Assembly (NCBI RefSeq): GCF_014836755.1
Contig: NZ_JACSQF010000002.1
Span: 119,405-183,404 of the forward strand
Origin: Oerskovia merdavium
GTDB taxonomy: Bacteria > Actinomycetota > Actinomycetes > Actinomycetales > Cellulomonadaceae
Reading direction: 5' to 3'
Length of the DNA: 64,000 nucleotides
The position numbers were made by a program, and so were the translations under genes. Numbering within the stretch: position 1 is the first letter of the stretch; each line of letters starts with the position of its first letter. The notes below the pieces were generated by a model. The model made no database searches. It saw nothing but the letters and a program-made list of their open reading frames with translations, and was not told the origin of the DNA. Positions 9,666 to 18,420 of this stretch are shown here, piece by piece.

Positions 9666-12248
9666 TCAGTCGACCGTGACCGCCTCCAGGACCGGCAGGC
9701 GCGAGGCCCGGATGCCCGGCCACACGCTCGCGACCAGGCCGATCACGACTGCCAGGCCCAGGACCGCGAGCACCTGCCCCCAGGGGACCGCTAGGCTCGT
9801 GAGCCCCTGCTCGGCGAGCACCCCCGGCAGCGCCGCGGCGATCGCGATGCCCGTGATCACGCCCAGCACGGTGCCGTAGACCGCGGTCAGGACGGACTCG
9901 ATCGTGATGATGCCCGCGAGCTGGAGGCGCCCGAGGCCCACGGCGCGCAGCAGCCCGATCTCGCGCGTGCGCTCGATGATCGACAGCGCGAGCGTGTTGA
10001 CGATGCCCAGCAGCGCGATGACGATCGACAGACCGAGCAGCGCGTAGAGGATCACGAGGACCTGGTCCACCTGGGCGGCTGCCGCGTTGGCGAGCTCCTC
10101 ACGGTCCAGGACCGAGACCACGAGGAAGGGCTTGACCGCCTCGGTGAGCGCGTCACGCAGCTCCGCGCCGGACGTCCCGGAGGCGGCGGTGACGTAGATC
10201 GCGTACGTCGGGATCTCGGGCACACCCACGCTCGCGTACGTCGCGTCGGCGAGGACCACGTCGGACGAGATCACCTGGGTGTCGACGATCGCCCCGACGC
10301 GCACGTCCTGCGTGCGGGCGCCGTCGTCGCTCGTGAGGGTCAGGGTGTCGCCGACCTCCCACGCGTCGTCCCGCGCCGCGGTCCGGCTGACCACGGCCTC
10401 GCCGTCGGCGAGCGCCCCGTCGGGGTCGCCCTCGACCACGGGGGCGTCGAGCGCCTCGGCGAAGAACCCGGGCGGCACGACCGTGGCACCGCTTGGCTCG
10501 CCGTCGACGTCGAGGGTCCCGAGCCGTAGCGCGAGCGCCTGCCCGACGGTGGGGAGGCCGGTCACGGCATCGGTGACACCCGGGGGGAGCGCGCCCGTGG
10601 CGGCGGCGGCCTGGACCACGTAGTCGGCCCGCACCTGCTCGTCGACGATCGACCGCACCGAGGCCTGCGTCGAGGCCGCGATGACTCCGGTCGCGCTCAC
10701 GAGGGCCATCCCGATCAGGAGCGCGCCGGCCGTGTTCGACGTGCGGCGCGGGCTGCGCGTGACGTTGCCGCGGGCCAGGCGGCCGAGCGGCCGGATCGCG
10801 GCGACCGCCGGGGCGGCGAGGACCGTGATGACGGGGCCGGCGATCGCGGGCGACAGGACCAGGACGCCCACGAGAGCCGCGCTCGCGCCCACCGCGAGCA
10901 GGACCCGCGGGTTGAGGTCGTCGACCAGGGCCCACCCGGTCGGGTCGGCCGAGGCCGAGCTCCCGAGGCGCGAGGCCAGCACCAGCAGCCCGGCACCGAC
11001 CACGGTGAGCACCAGCCCGACCACCGCCCGGGTGCCCGTGCCGCGGTCCGGTGCGACGTCGTCGTGCATGGCCTGGACCGGAGGCGTGAGGGCCGCGTGG
11101 CGGCCCGGGACCGCGGCTGCGACCACGCTCACCAGGACCCCCAGCGAGATCGCGACCACGACCGACGTGACGCTCAGCGGAACACGTCCCGAGAGCTCCA
11201 TGCCCGTCGAGCCGAACGCCGCCCGCAACCCGCTGACCAGGACCCTGCCCAGGACCACGCCCGCTGCCGCCCCCAGCAGCCCCACCGCGACGGCCTGCGC
11301 GAGGATCGACGCGAAGACCTGCGCGGGCGAGGCCCCGAGCGCGCGCAGCAGCGCGAACTCGCGCTGGCGCTCGCGGACCGACATAGCGAACGTGTTGGCG
11401 ATGATGAACGCCCCCACGAACAGCGCGATGGCCGCGAAGACCAGCAGGAACGTCTCGATGAAGCCGAGGATCTGCTCGACGCCCTCGCGGGCCTCGTCGC
11501 GCATGGCCTCGCCCGTGAGGGACTCGGTTCCCGCGGGCAGGACCTCGGCGACCCGGTCGGCGAGCACCTGCTCGGACACGTCCCCCGCGGCGTAGACGGA
11601 GATCGTGGGGACCGTGCCGTCGGGCGCGTAGGTCGCGAGCGCGGTCGAGGGGTCGAGCCCTACCAGGATGGTGCCCGCCGCAGCGGCCTCGATCGCGAAG
11701 ATCCCCGTGACGGTGACGGGCTGCGGTGCGCCCGCGAGGACCACGGTCGTCGTGTCGCCCGTGGTCAGTCCCGCAGCCGCGGCCGCGCTCTCCTCGAGCG
11801 CGATCTGCGTGCCGCCCACGGGCCACGCCCCGTCCGCGAGCGTCACGGTCGGCTCGTCGGGCCCCACCGCGATCCCGATGCTCGGTGGGCCCGACGTCGT
11901 GACGGCCGTGCCGTCGGCCGCGACCAGGACGATCGGGCCCGAGGTGTCGGGCACCGCGCGCGCGACGCCGTCGACCCCCGCGACCGTGTCCGCGAGCGAG
12001 ACCGGGACCGGGGCGTGAGGTGTCCCGAACGAGCTGCCCGCACTCGTGGTGGCGTCGATCTCCTCGGCTCCGCGCACGTACACGTCGGCGACGAGGGTCG
12101 TCGCGATGATCTCGTCGAACGTCGACGACAGCATCGCGCGGAACGTGAAGGTCCCCACGACGAACGCGACGCCGAGCATCACGGCGAGGGTCGACAGCAG
12201 GAAGCGGACCAGGTGGGCCCGGACCCCGCGCAGCGCGACCCGCAGCAT
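9666..12248 (-). CDS. ABC transporter permease, FtsX/MacB (LolCDE-like) type
   Basis: An 860-aa membrane protein with a first helix near residues 12-35, a large extracytoplasmic domain, and an FtsX-type block of helices in the middle. A second extracytoplasmic domain follows, then another FtsX block at the C-terminus (SIIERTREIGLLRAVG segment). This duplicated layout is typical of actinobacterial single-chain permeases of the MacB/LolCE class. Its ATG overlaps the stop of the ATPase gene (TGATG), so the two are made together. Family members move lipoproteins, peptides or drugs through mechanotransmission; the cargo here is unknown. Confidence 0.9.
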   Translation of the reverse strand: MLRVALRGVRAHLVRFLLSTLAVMLGVAFVVGTFTFRAMLSSTFDEIIATTLVADVYVRGAEEIDATTSAGSSFGTPHAPVPVSLADTVAGVDGVARAVPDTSGPIVLVAADGTAVTTSGPPSIGIAVGPDEPTVTLADGAWPVGGTQIALEESAAAAAGLTTGDTTTVVLAGAPQPVTVTGIFAIEAAAAGTILVGLDPSTALATYAPDGTVPTISVYAAGDVSEQVLADRVAEVLPAGTESLTGEAMRDEAREGVEQILGFIETFLLVFAAIALFVGAFIIANTFAMSVRERQREFALLRALGASPAQVFASILAQAVAVGLLGAAAGVVLGRVLVSGLRAAFGSTGMELSGRVPLSVTSVVVAISLGVLVSVVAAAVPGRHAALTPPVQAMHDDVAPDRGTGTRAVVGLVLTVVGAGLLVLASRLGSSASADPTGWALVDDLNPRVLLAVGASAALVGVLVLSPAIAGPVITVLAAPAVAAIRPLGRLARGNVTRSPRRTSNTAGALLIGMALVSATGVIAASTQASVRSIVDEQVRADYVVQAAAATGALPPGVTDAVTGLPTVGQALALRLGTLDVDGEPSGATVVPPGFFAEALDAPVVEGDPDGALADGEAVVSRTAARDDAWEVGDTLTLTSDDGARTQDVRVGAIVDTQVISSDVVLADATYASVGVPEIPTYAIYVTAASGTSGAELRDALTEAVKPFLVVSVLDREELANAAAAQVDQVLVILYALLGLSIVIALLGIVNTLALSIIERTREIGLLRAVGLGRLQLAGIITIESVLTAVYGTVLGVITGIAIAAALPGVLAEQGLTSLAVPWGQVLAVLGLAVVIGLVASVWPGIRASRLPVLEAVTVD

Positions 12249-13078
12249 CAGTCCTCCTCCGCCTGGCCGAGCGCGTCGAGGATGTCGCGCCTGGTCGGGG
12301 CCGCGAGGTCGGCAGTGATCCGCCCGTCGGTCAGGAACAGGACCCGGTGCGCGTACGAGGCCGCGCGCGGGTCGTGCGTGACCATGACGACCGTCTGCCC
12401 CAGCTCGTCGACCGAGCGGCGCAGGAAGCCCAGGACCTCCGCGGACGAGCGCGAGTCCAGGTTCCCCGTGGGCTCGTCGGCGAACACGACCGACGGTCGC
12501 GACACCAGGGCGCGTGCGCACGCGACCCGCTGCTGCTGGCCGCCCGAGAGCTCGGACGGACGGTGGTGCAGGCGGTCGCCCAGGCCCACCGCGGCCACGA
12601 CCTCGTCGAACCAGGCCCGGTCGACGGGCGCGCGCGCGATGTCGAGCGGGAGCGTGATGTTCTCCGCGGCGGTGAGCGTCGGGACCAGGTTGTACGACTG
12701 GAAGACGAATCCGATCCGGGTCCGCCGCAGGGCCGTCAGGCGCCGCTGCGAGAGGCGACTCACCTCGGTCCCGCCGATCACGACGCTGCCCGACGTCGGG
12801 GTGTCCAGGCCGGCCAGGCAGTGCATGAGCGTCGACTTGCCCGAGCCCGAGGGCCCCATGATGGCCGTGAGCTCGGCCGCGCGGAAGTCGACGTCGACGC
12901 CGTCGAGGGCGCGGACCGTCGTCTCGCCCTGGCCGTAGGTCTTGACCAGGCCGCGGGCACTGGCGGCGCTGCCGGGGGCGCCCGCGTTGTCGGCGGCGCC
13001 GGCTCGGTCGGCCGGGGCGCCGGGCCGCGCTCCGGGCGGCGGGCTCGCCGAGGGGCGTGGGGAAGTCGGGTGCGCCAT
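12248..13078 (-). CDS. ABC transporter ATP-binding protein, LolD/MacB type
   Basis: The ATPase partner of the FtsX-type permease downstream. Visible motifs are Walker A GPSGSGKST, signature LSGGQQQR and Walker B with DEPTGNLD, all of the MacB/LolD class. An Ala/Pro/Gly-rich leader of about 35 residues precedes the domain. The ATG at 13078 (276 aa) is chosen because GGAA sits 6-9 bases upstream. A GTG at 13120 in frame would give 290 aa but lacks a ribosome site. The gene diverges from the surface-protein gene at 13257. Confidence 0.85.
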   Translation of the reverse strand: MAHPTSPRPSASPPPGARPGAPADRAGAADNAGAPGSAASARGLVKTYGQGETTVRALDGVDVDFRAAELTAIMGPSGSGKSTLMHCLAGLDTPTSGSVVIGGTEVSRLSQRRLTALRRTRIGFVFQSYNLVPTLTAAENITLPLDIARAPVDRAWFDEVVAAVGLGDRLHHRPSELSGGQQQRVACARALVSRPSVVFADEPTGNLDSRSSAEVLGFLRRSVDELGQTVVMVTHDPRAASYAHRVLFLTDGRITADLAAPTRRDILDALGQAEED

Positions 13079-13256
13079 CGGGGTTCCGTTCGTTCGGGTG
13101 GATCCATCGTGTCCCGGCACGGGGTGACGTGCGACACATCGGCAGTTCTCGCGTCAAGCGGCACGGCGCCCGGCGTCTTGCCAGTTACCACGGATCACCC
13201 GTCCGTGCGACCCGACGGTCCTCCCCGACCCGCCGGGCACCACCCGAGGAGCCATC

Positions 13257-14852
13257 ATGACGAACAACCGACCGGCCGGCTCGCCCCGGCACGCGGCGAC
13301 GGTCGCCGCACCCCCCTCCACCGCAGCCCTGCCGTGGCGCGTGCTGACGGCCGCGCTCGCGGCTCTGCTCGCCCTCGTCGGCGTGCTCGCGATGCCGCGC
13401 ACGGCGGCCGCGGCCGAGCTCGACGCCATCAAGACGGTCACGATCACCGAGCCGGTCGACGAGGTCCACCTGTGGCAGTCCCTGCGGATCGAGGCCACGT
13501 GGGCCGTGCCCGACGGGTCGCACGCCGGCGACACCTTCACCCTGGCCTTCCCGCAGTCTCCCCGCGTGACCGGCTTCGCGACGACGTTCGACCTCAAGAC
13601 TCCCGAGGGAGCGGTCGTCGGGACCTGCGACGTCACGCAGGACGGGTTCGCGTGCACGCTCAGCCCCTATGTCGAGACCGCGACCAACGTGCACGGCACG
13701 CTGTACTTCTGGGCGCAGGTGGACGACGTGGGCGAGGGCGGCACGTTCTCGTTCGTGACGGGCGACGACATGGTGATCCAGGTACCGGTGCCGGGTGGCG
13801 AGGTGATCCCAGGGGCGGGGTGGTCGGCCCCCGAGCAGCCTCTCAAGAACGGCTGGGTCAGCACCGACGGCAGGACCGCGGTCTGGGACGTCTACGTGCC
13901 GAGCGAGTTCCTGGCAGCATCGGCAGGTGGCCCGGTCGTCGTGACCGACACGTACGACTCACGGCTGACCATGAGGGACGACTCGCTCGTGGTCGGCTAC
14001 GTCCCGCTGGCCGACTGGAACGACGGCGACTTCTCCGGCGACGCCGTGTGGCTCGAACGTGGCACGGGGTACGTCTACACCCCGGACGTCGCAGGGTCCT
14101 CGTTCGACCTCACGTTCGTCGATCCCGTCACCGACGGCTCGCGCATGTACATGGTCCGCTACGAGATGACGCTCCCCGCAGGCGTGCGGGACGGGGACAC
14201 GTTCGGCAACCAGATCGCGGGCAGCACAGGCTGGGACGACCAGCGGGTCCTCGAGTACGCGGGCGCGGGCGGTGACGGCGACGGGGACGGCAACGGCGAG
14301 CTCCGGCTGACCAAGCGTGTCACCGGCGAAGGTGCCGCCGGGGTCCCGGCGGGGACCGAGTTCACCGTGGAGTACACGACCGAGCGGGACGGGCGGACCG
14401 CGTCGGGGAGCCTGACTGTGACCGACGGTGCCACGGTGTCGCTGCCGGGTCTCGCGGCCGGGACGGTGGTCACGCTGAGCGAGGTCTCGCCCACCGCCGT
14501 CGACGGCGTGACCTGGGGGGCGCCGGTGTTCTCGGGCGAGGGCGTCACGCCGGTCGACGGCGGTGCGCAGGTGACGGTCGGAGAGGAGGGTCTGGTCGAG
14601 GTGGCGCTCGACAACCCGGCGACCCCGGTCGTCCCGCCTGCGACGGTGCCACCCGTGACCGAGCTCCCCGGCGAGACGCCGCCGGCCGCCGTCGTGCCGC
14701 CGACCGAGCCGCCTTCCGCCCGGCCGACGGCGACGGGCGGGGCCCTCGCCACGACGGGCGCGACGGTCGGCGTGCTCGCCGGCGTGGCTGCCCTGCTGCT
14801 CGGGACGGGGCTGGCTCTCGTGGCGCTCCGGCGTCGCGGAGCGGCGTCCTGA
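13257..14852 (+). CDS. Secreted surface protein with LAxTG sortase signal and DUF5979-like domain
   Basis: A 531-aa exported protein. It has an N-terminal signal sequence (hydrophobic run about 28-50, AAAA cleavage region) and an adhesin-like beta-rich region (about 55-330). A DUF5979-like SpaA/Cna-B-type domain (about 345-455) and a Pro/Thr/Val-rich wall-spanning stretch follow. The C-terminal sorting signal is LATTG at 497-501, then a hydrophobic helix and RRR. LAxTG is the signal used by class E sortases of high-G+C Gram-positives. No sortase gene is in this window. A GAGGAG ribosome site precedes the ATG, and a perfect 23-base hairpin follows the gene. The ligand is unknown. Confidence 0.85.
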   Translation: MTNNRPAGSPRHAATVAAPPSTAALPWRVLTAALAALLALVGVLAMPRTAAAAELDAIKTVTITEPVDEVHLWQSLRIEATWAVPDGSHAGDTFTLAFPQSPRVTGFATTFDLKTPEGAVVGTCDVTQDGFACTLSPYVETATNVHGTLYFWAQVDDVGEGGTFSFVTGDDMVIQVPVPGGEVIPGAGWSAPEQPLKNGWVSTDGRTAVWDVYVPSEFLAASAGGPVVVTDTYDSRLTMRDDSLVVGYVPLADWNDGDFSGDAVWLERGTGYVYTPDVAGSSFDLTFVDPVTDGSRMYMVRYEMTLPAGVRDGDTFGNQIAGSTGWDDQRVLEYAGAGGDGDGDGNGELRLTKRVTGEGAAGVPAGTEFTVEYTTERDGRTASGSLTVTDGATVSLPGLAAGTVVTLSEVSPTAVDGVTWGAPVFSGEGVTPVDGGAQVTVGEEGLVEVALDNPATPVVPPATVPPVTELPGETPPAAVVPPTEPPSARPTATGGALATTGATVGVLAGVAALLLGTGLALVALRRRGAAS

Positions 14853-14866
14853 ACCTGTCCTGAGGG

Positions 14867-14918
14867 CTGCGGCCCCGGGGGAGACCGGTCCGTCGACCGG
14901 TCTCCCCCGGGGCCGCAG
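14867..14918 (+). terminator. Perfect 23-base-arm terminator hairpin
   Basis: Arms at 14867-14889 and 14896-14918 are perfectly complementary with a 6-base loop. It ends the surface-protein transcript and abuts the -10 hexamer of the next gene. Confidence 0.9.
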
Positions 14919-14924
14919 TAGCGT
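14919..14924 (+). promoter_or_regulatory. -10 hexamer TAGCGT of the first oxidoreductase gene
   Basis: TAGCGT starts at the base after the terminator arm and ends 6 bases before the ATG at 14931. GGAGGC fills the gap. Confidence 0.45.
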
Positions 14925-14930
14925 GGAGGC

Positions 14931-15965
14931 ATGGTCTCCCACGCCGTGGTCAACGTGCTCGACGCCGTCCCCGACCCGGGCACGGCCCCGCCCGTGCGGT
15001 GGGGGATCCTCGGCGCGGGGAACATCGCCGGCTCGTTCGCCGACGAGGTGCGGACGTTCACGCAGGGTCACGTGGCGGCCGTGGGCTCGCGCGACGAGCA
15101 CCGGGCGCGGGACTTCGCGCAGCGGCACGCGCCGTCGGCGACGGTGCACGGCTCGTACGAGGCGCTCGTCGCGGACCCCGACGTGGACGTCGTGTACGTC
15201 GCGACCCCGCACTCGCACCACCGCGACCACGGGCTGCTCGCGATCGCGGCGGGCAAGCCCGTCCTCATGGAGAAGGCGTTCACGCGCAACGAGGCCGAGG
15301 CCCGCGAGGTGCTGGACGCGGCGCGGGCGGCCGGGGTGTTCGTCATGGAGGCCATGCTCACGCGGCACCTGCCGCACGTCGCCGCGATCCGCGCGCTGAT
15401 CGCGCAGGGCGAGATCGGGGACGTCCGGTCGGTCACGGCGAGCTACGGGTCGAACGCCGCGTACGACCCGGCGAGCCGGCTCTTCGCGCCCGAGCTCGCG
15501 GGCGGCGCCCTGCTGGACATCGGGATCTACCCGCTCGCGTTCGCGACGGACCTCCTGGGCATGCCCGACGACGTCACGGCCGTGGGTCTCCCGGCTCCCA
15601 CCGGGGTGGACGCCCAGTCGACCGTGGTGCTGCGGTACGGCGACCGGGCGACCGCGACGCTCGCGTCGTCGGTCCTGGCGCAGTCGGCGACGTCGCTCGT
15701 GGTCGCGGGCTCGGGCGGGTGGATCGAGGTCGTCGACCGCTTCATGGTGCCCACGGCGTTCAGCGTGGTCTGGGCCGACGGTGCCCGCCGCGACTACGAC
15801 GGGTACACCCCGGGCGCCAAGCAGTACGAGGCGGCCGAGGTCGCGCGCTGCCTCGCGGCGGGACTCACGGAGAGCCCGCGCATGACGTGGCAGGACACGC
15901 TCGACCTGATGCGGGTCATGGACGCGGCGCGTTCTCAGCTGGGGGTCGTGTACCCGGGCGAGTGA
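14931..15965 (+). CDS. Gfo/Idh/MocA-family oxidoreductase (paralogue 1)
   Basis: A 344-aa NAD(P)-dependent dehydrogenase with an N-terminal Rossmann fold: WGILGAGNIAGSF near 24-36, ATPHSHHRDH near 90, and MEKAF in place of the EKP motif near 114. A C-terminal GFO_IDH_MocA substrate domain follows. Such enzymes act on sugars, inositols or trans-dihydrodiols. It is closely similar along its whole length to the next gene, including the shared ending TWQDTLDLMRVMD...VVYPGE. A recent tandem duplication is likely. The substrate is unknown. Confidence 0.88.
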   Translation: MVSHAVVNVLDAVPDPGTAPPVRWGILGAGNIAGSFADEVRTFTQGHVAAVGSRDEHRARDFAQRHAPSATVHGSYEALVADPDVDVVYVATPHSHHRDHGLLAIAAGKPVLMEKAFTRNEAEAREVLDAARAAGVFVMEAMLTRHLPHVAAIRALIAQGEIGDVRSVTASYGSNAAYDPASRLFAPELAGGALLDIGIYPLAFATDLLGMPDDVTAVGLPAPTGVDAQSTVVLRYGDRATATLASSVLAQSATSLVVAGSGGWIEVVDRFMVPTAFSVVWADGARRDYDGYTPGAKQYEAAEVARCLAAGLTESPRMTWQDTLDLMRVMDAARSQLGVVYPGE

Positions 15966-16005
15966 GTGGGGGCGCCGGGGGCCGGTGCCGGGCGCCGGGT
16001 GCCGA

Positions 16006-16088
16006 GTGCCGAGAACGGGGTTGCGGTCGTTCTGACGGCCGGGACGGACGAGATCGCGGGGTTCGACCGCGCGCAACCTCGTGCTCGT
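16006..16088. repeat. Extragenic palindrome, type B/E hybrid (degenerate)
   Basis: The left part (16006-16037) is identical over 32 bases to 17319-17350. The right part (about 16064-16088) instead carries the type B sequence CAACCTCGTGCTCG, so the arms pair imperfectly. It lies 3' of the first oxidoreductase gene. Confidence 0.7.
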
Positions 16089-16156
16089 CGCCGACGTGCC
16101 TGGGCGCCGCACGACCACACCTCGGGCAATGACCCGTGGCCGCGCTCCCACGGGGT

Positions 16157-16162
16157 TAGCGT
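16157..16162 (+). promoter_or_regulatory. -10 hexamer TAGCGT of the second oxidoreductase gene (leaderless)
   Basis: TAGCGT ends 6 bases before the ATG at 16169. There is no Shine-Dalgarno sequence. Confidence 0.5.
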
Positions 16163-16168
16163 GAACCC

Positions 16169-17266
16169 ATGAGCAACGACGCCCGCACCGCGGCACCGAC
16201 CGACCTGAAGCCAACCTCCCTGCCTCACCTCGCCGCGACCGCTGCCGACCTCCCCGAGGTGATCTCCGGCGTCGTGCCCGATCCCCGGACCGCGCCGACC
16301 GTCCGCTGGGGGATCCTGGGCGCCGGGAACATCGCCGGGTCGTTCGCCGAGGCCGTGCGCGACCACACGCGCGCCCGCGTCGTGGCGGTGGGGTCGCGCG
16401 ACCGCGTCCGCGCCGAGCGCTTCGCGACCGAGCACGGCATCCACACGACCCACGCCGACTACACCGAGCTCGTCGAGGACCCGCAGGTCGACGTCGTGTA
16501 CGTCGCCACGCCCCACTCGCACCACCGCGACCACGCGCTGCTGGCCATCGCCGCGGGCAAGCACGTCCTGGTCGAGAAGGCGTTCACGCGCAACGAGGCC
16601 GAGGCGCGCGAGATCCTCGACGCCGCCCGGGCCGCGGGCGTGTTCGTCATGGAGGCCATGTGGACGCGGTTCCTGCCGCACGTCGCGGCGCTGCGCGGAG
16701 TGATCGCGCGCGGTGAGATCGGCGAGATCGTCAACGTGACGGCCGACCACGGCCAGTTCTTCCCGTTCGACTCCGCGCACCGGCTCTACGCGCCCGAGCT
16801 CGCGGGCGGCGCGCTGCTGGACCTCGGCGTCTACCCCGTGTCGTTCGCGCACGACGTGCTGGGCGCGCCGTCGTCGGTCACGGCGGTCGGTGCGCTGACC
16901 GAGACGGGCGTCGACGGCCAGCTCGGCATCACGCTGGGCTACGGCCGTGCGATGGCCACGCTCTCGACGACGCTGTGGTCGCAGACGCCCAACGTGGCGT
17001 CGATCTCCGGCACCGCGGGGCGCATCGAGGTCGAGGGCACGTTCTACGCCCCGACGTCGTTCCGCGTGGTCCGCCACGACGGCGCCGAGTGGCGCTACGA
17101 GGGCTTCCGCGGCGAGGGCAAGCAGTACCAGGCGGCCGAGGTCGCGCGCTGCCTCGAGGCCGGGCTGACCGAGAGCCCCCGGATGACGTGGCAGGACACG
17201 CTCGACGTCATGCGGACCATGGACGAGGTCCGTCGCCAGACGGGCGTGGTCTACCCGGGCGAGTGA
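16169..17266 (+). CDS. Gfo/Idh/MocA-family oxidoreductase (paralogue 2)
   Basis: A 365-aa NAD(P)-dependent dehydrogenase, paralogue of the gene immediately upstream. It has an extra N-terminal leader of about 20 residues. The Rossmann motif WGILGAGNIAGSF is near 45-57, ATPHSHHRDH near 112, VEKAF near 135, and MEAMWTRFLPH near 156. The ending is nearly the same as in paralogue 1. It has its own -10 hexamer, so it is not simply co-transcribed. The gene lies between two copies of a 32-base identical repeat (16006-16037 and 17319-17350), which fits duplication of a gene-plus-repeat unit. Confidence 0.88.
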   Translation: MSNDARTAAPTDLKPTSLPHLAATAADLPEVISGVVPDPRTAPTVRWGILGAGNIAGSFAEAVRDHTRARVVAVGSRDRVRAERFATEHGIHTTHADYTELVEDPQVDVVYVATPHSHHRDHALLAIAAGKHVLVEKAFTRNEAEAREILDAARAAGVFVMEAMWTRFLPHVAALRGVIARGEIGEIVNVTADHGQFFPFDSAHRLYAPELAGGALLDLGVYPVSFAHDVLGAPSSVTAVGALTETGVDGQLGITLGYGRAMATLSTTLWSQTPNVASISGTAGRIEVEGTFYAPTSFRVVRHDGAEWRYEGFRGEGKQYQAAEVARCLEAGLTESPRMTWQDTLDVMRTMDEVRRQTGVVYPGE

Positions 17267-17318
17267 GCCGGGTGGCCTGACCGGGGGCCGCCTCGGACCG
17301 CGTTGCCGACTCCGACCG

Positions 17319-17380
17319 GTGCCGAGAACGGGGTTGCGGTCGTTCTGACGTGCAGAACGACCACAACCCCGTCCTCGGCA
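17319..17380. repeat. Extragenic palindrome, type E
   Basis: Arms at 17320-17346 and 17354-17380 pair over 27 bases with two mismatches and a 7-base loop. It lies between the convergent oxidoreductase and 74-aa protein genes. The left arm begins TGCCGAGAACGGGGTTGCGG. Confidence 0.85.
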
Positions 17381-17390
17381 GGGCGAGAGC

Positions 17391-17615
17391 TCAGCCCGCG
17401 GTCGGCTCGTCCGTGTGCTCGACGACGTAGCTGCGGCCGTCGGGACCCGTCACGTACTCGAAGCGCGTCTTGAGCTCGCGGTCGCGCTCGGCCTCGGCCG
17501 CGGAGACGCCGCGACCGGGCGAGCCCTGCTTCCCGACCTGGGCGGGGCCGAAGATCGGCAGGAACGTCTCGGTCATGCGCAGGCCCAGGGGGCGTCGTCG
17601 CTGCTTGTCGGCCAT
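17391..17615 (-). CDS. Small hypothetical protein (74 aa)
   Basis: A basic N-terminus (MADKQRRRPLG) is followed by TETFLPIFGPAQVG and a charged C-terminal half. No membrane segment or known catalytic motif is visible. The ATG at 17615 is preferred to an upstream in-frame ATG at 17648 because GAGAGG lies just before it and the upstream start falls in the regulatory region. It diverges from the OhrR-like regulator across a shared palindrome, so it may be one of that regulator's targets. Function unknown. Confidence 0.6.
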   Translation of the reverse strand: MADKQRRRPLGLRMTETFLPIFGPAQVGKQGSPGRGVSAAEAERDRELKTRFEYVTGPDGRSYVVEHTDEPTAG

Positions 17616-17652
17616 GCGCCTCTCCTCACGAGAACGGTGCAGTTGCATTGTG

Positions 17653-17667
17653 CACCAATGATTGGTG
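17653..17667. promoter_or_regulatory. Palindromic operator between the 74-aa gene and the OhrR-like gene
   Basis: CACCAATGATTGGTG has 7-base perfect arms around a central G. It is centred between the divergent starts, 36 bases before the regulator's ATG. This is the expected position for MarR/OhrR binding. Confidence 0.6.
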
Positions 17668-17691
17668 TACCAAGCATAGGCGAAGCCTGGC

Positions 17692-17697
17692 TACCAT
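17692..17697 (+). promoter_or_regulatory. -10 hexamer TACCAT of the OhrR-like gene (leaderless)
   Basis: TACCAT ends 6 bases before the ATG at 17704. Confidence 0.5.
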
Positions 17698-17703
17698 GGC
17701 GAC

Positions 17704-18264
17704 ATGACCACCTCGACCGAGAGCGCCGGACGCGCAGCCCAGGCACCCTCGACCGCTCCCCGCGAGGAGACTCCCGCCACGGGCCGCGAGGGCTCCCGCG
17801 CTCCGCGCGACGGCTACGACCCCCTCGCGCTCGAGTCCCAGGTCTGCTTCGCGCTCTCCGCGGGGGCGCGCGCCATGGTCGCCATGTACAAGCCGCTGCT
17901 CGAGCCCTTGCGTCTGACCCACCCGCAGTACCTCGTGATGCTGGCGCTGTGGCAGGACGCGGCCGCGGGCGAGCCCACCACGGCGACCTCGCTCGCGGAC
18001 CGGCTCCACCTGGACCCGGGCACGCTCTCGCCGCTCGTCCGCCGCCTCGAGGCCACGGGGTACCTCACCCGGTCGCGCAACGAGCACGACGGCCGCGTCG
18101 TCGACGTCACGCTGACCCCGGCCGGTCGCGAGCTGCGCGACCAGGCCGAGCACATCCCGCCCGCGATCACCGCGGCGACGGGCCTGAGCCTCGACGAGCT
18201 CGTCGAGGTCCACGCGGCGGCGTCGAAGGTCGTGGCTGCGGCGCTGCGGGCGGGTGTGATCTAG
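17704..18264 (+). CDS. OhrR-like MarR-family redox regulator
   Basis: A 186-aa winged-helix regulator with a disordered leader of about 38 residues, then a core that follows Bacillus OhrR closely. The peroxide-sensing cysteine is Cys48 in QVCFAL. Tyr62 in MYKPLL has the same spacing (+14) as OhrR Tyr29. The second reduced-cysteine partner, OhrR Tyr40, is replaced by His73 (LTHPQY), and OhrR Tyr19 is replaced by Ser. The recognition region is LADRLHLDPGTLSPLVRRLE. No ohr peroxiredoxin gene is nearby, so the sensed compound and targets may differ from classical organic-hydroperoxide regulators. Confidence 0.82.
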   Translation: MTTSTESAGRAAQAPSTAPREETPATGREGSRAPRDGYDPLALESQVCFALSAGARAMVAMYKPLLEPLRLTHPQYLVMLALWQDAAAGEPTTATSLADRLHLDPGTLSPLVRRLEATGYLTRSRNEHDGRVVDVTLTPAGRELRDQAEHIPPAITAATGLSLDELVEVHAAASKVVAAALRAGVI

Positions 18265-18408
18265 CTCCGGCCCCCGCGGCCGTCCCTGGCGACATGTCGT
18301 ACGTGCCCCACGGGGTCGCGGTCGCGAAGGAGTCGTCGAGCCAGCAGCCGAGCGAGCCGTCGAACCGCCGCAGCACCACGAAGCCCCCAGACGCGTCCCA
18401 GTCGTGCC

Positions 18409-18414
18409 TAGGGT
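18409..18414 (+). promoter_or_regulatory. -10 hexamer TAGGGT of the FUSC gene (leaderless)
   Basis: TAGGGT ends 6 bases before the ATG at 18421. Confidence 0.5.
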
Positions 18415-18420
18415 GGCGCG

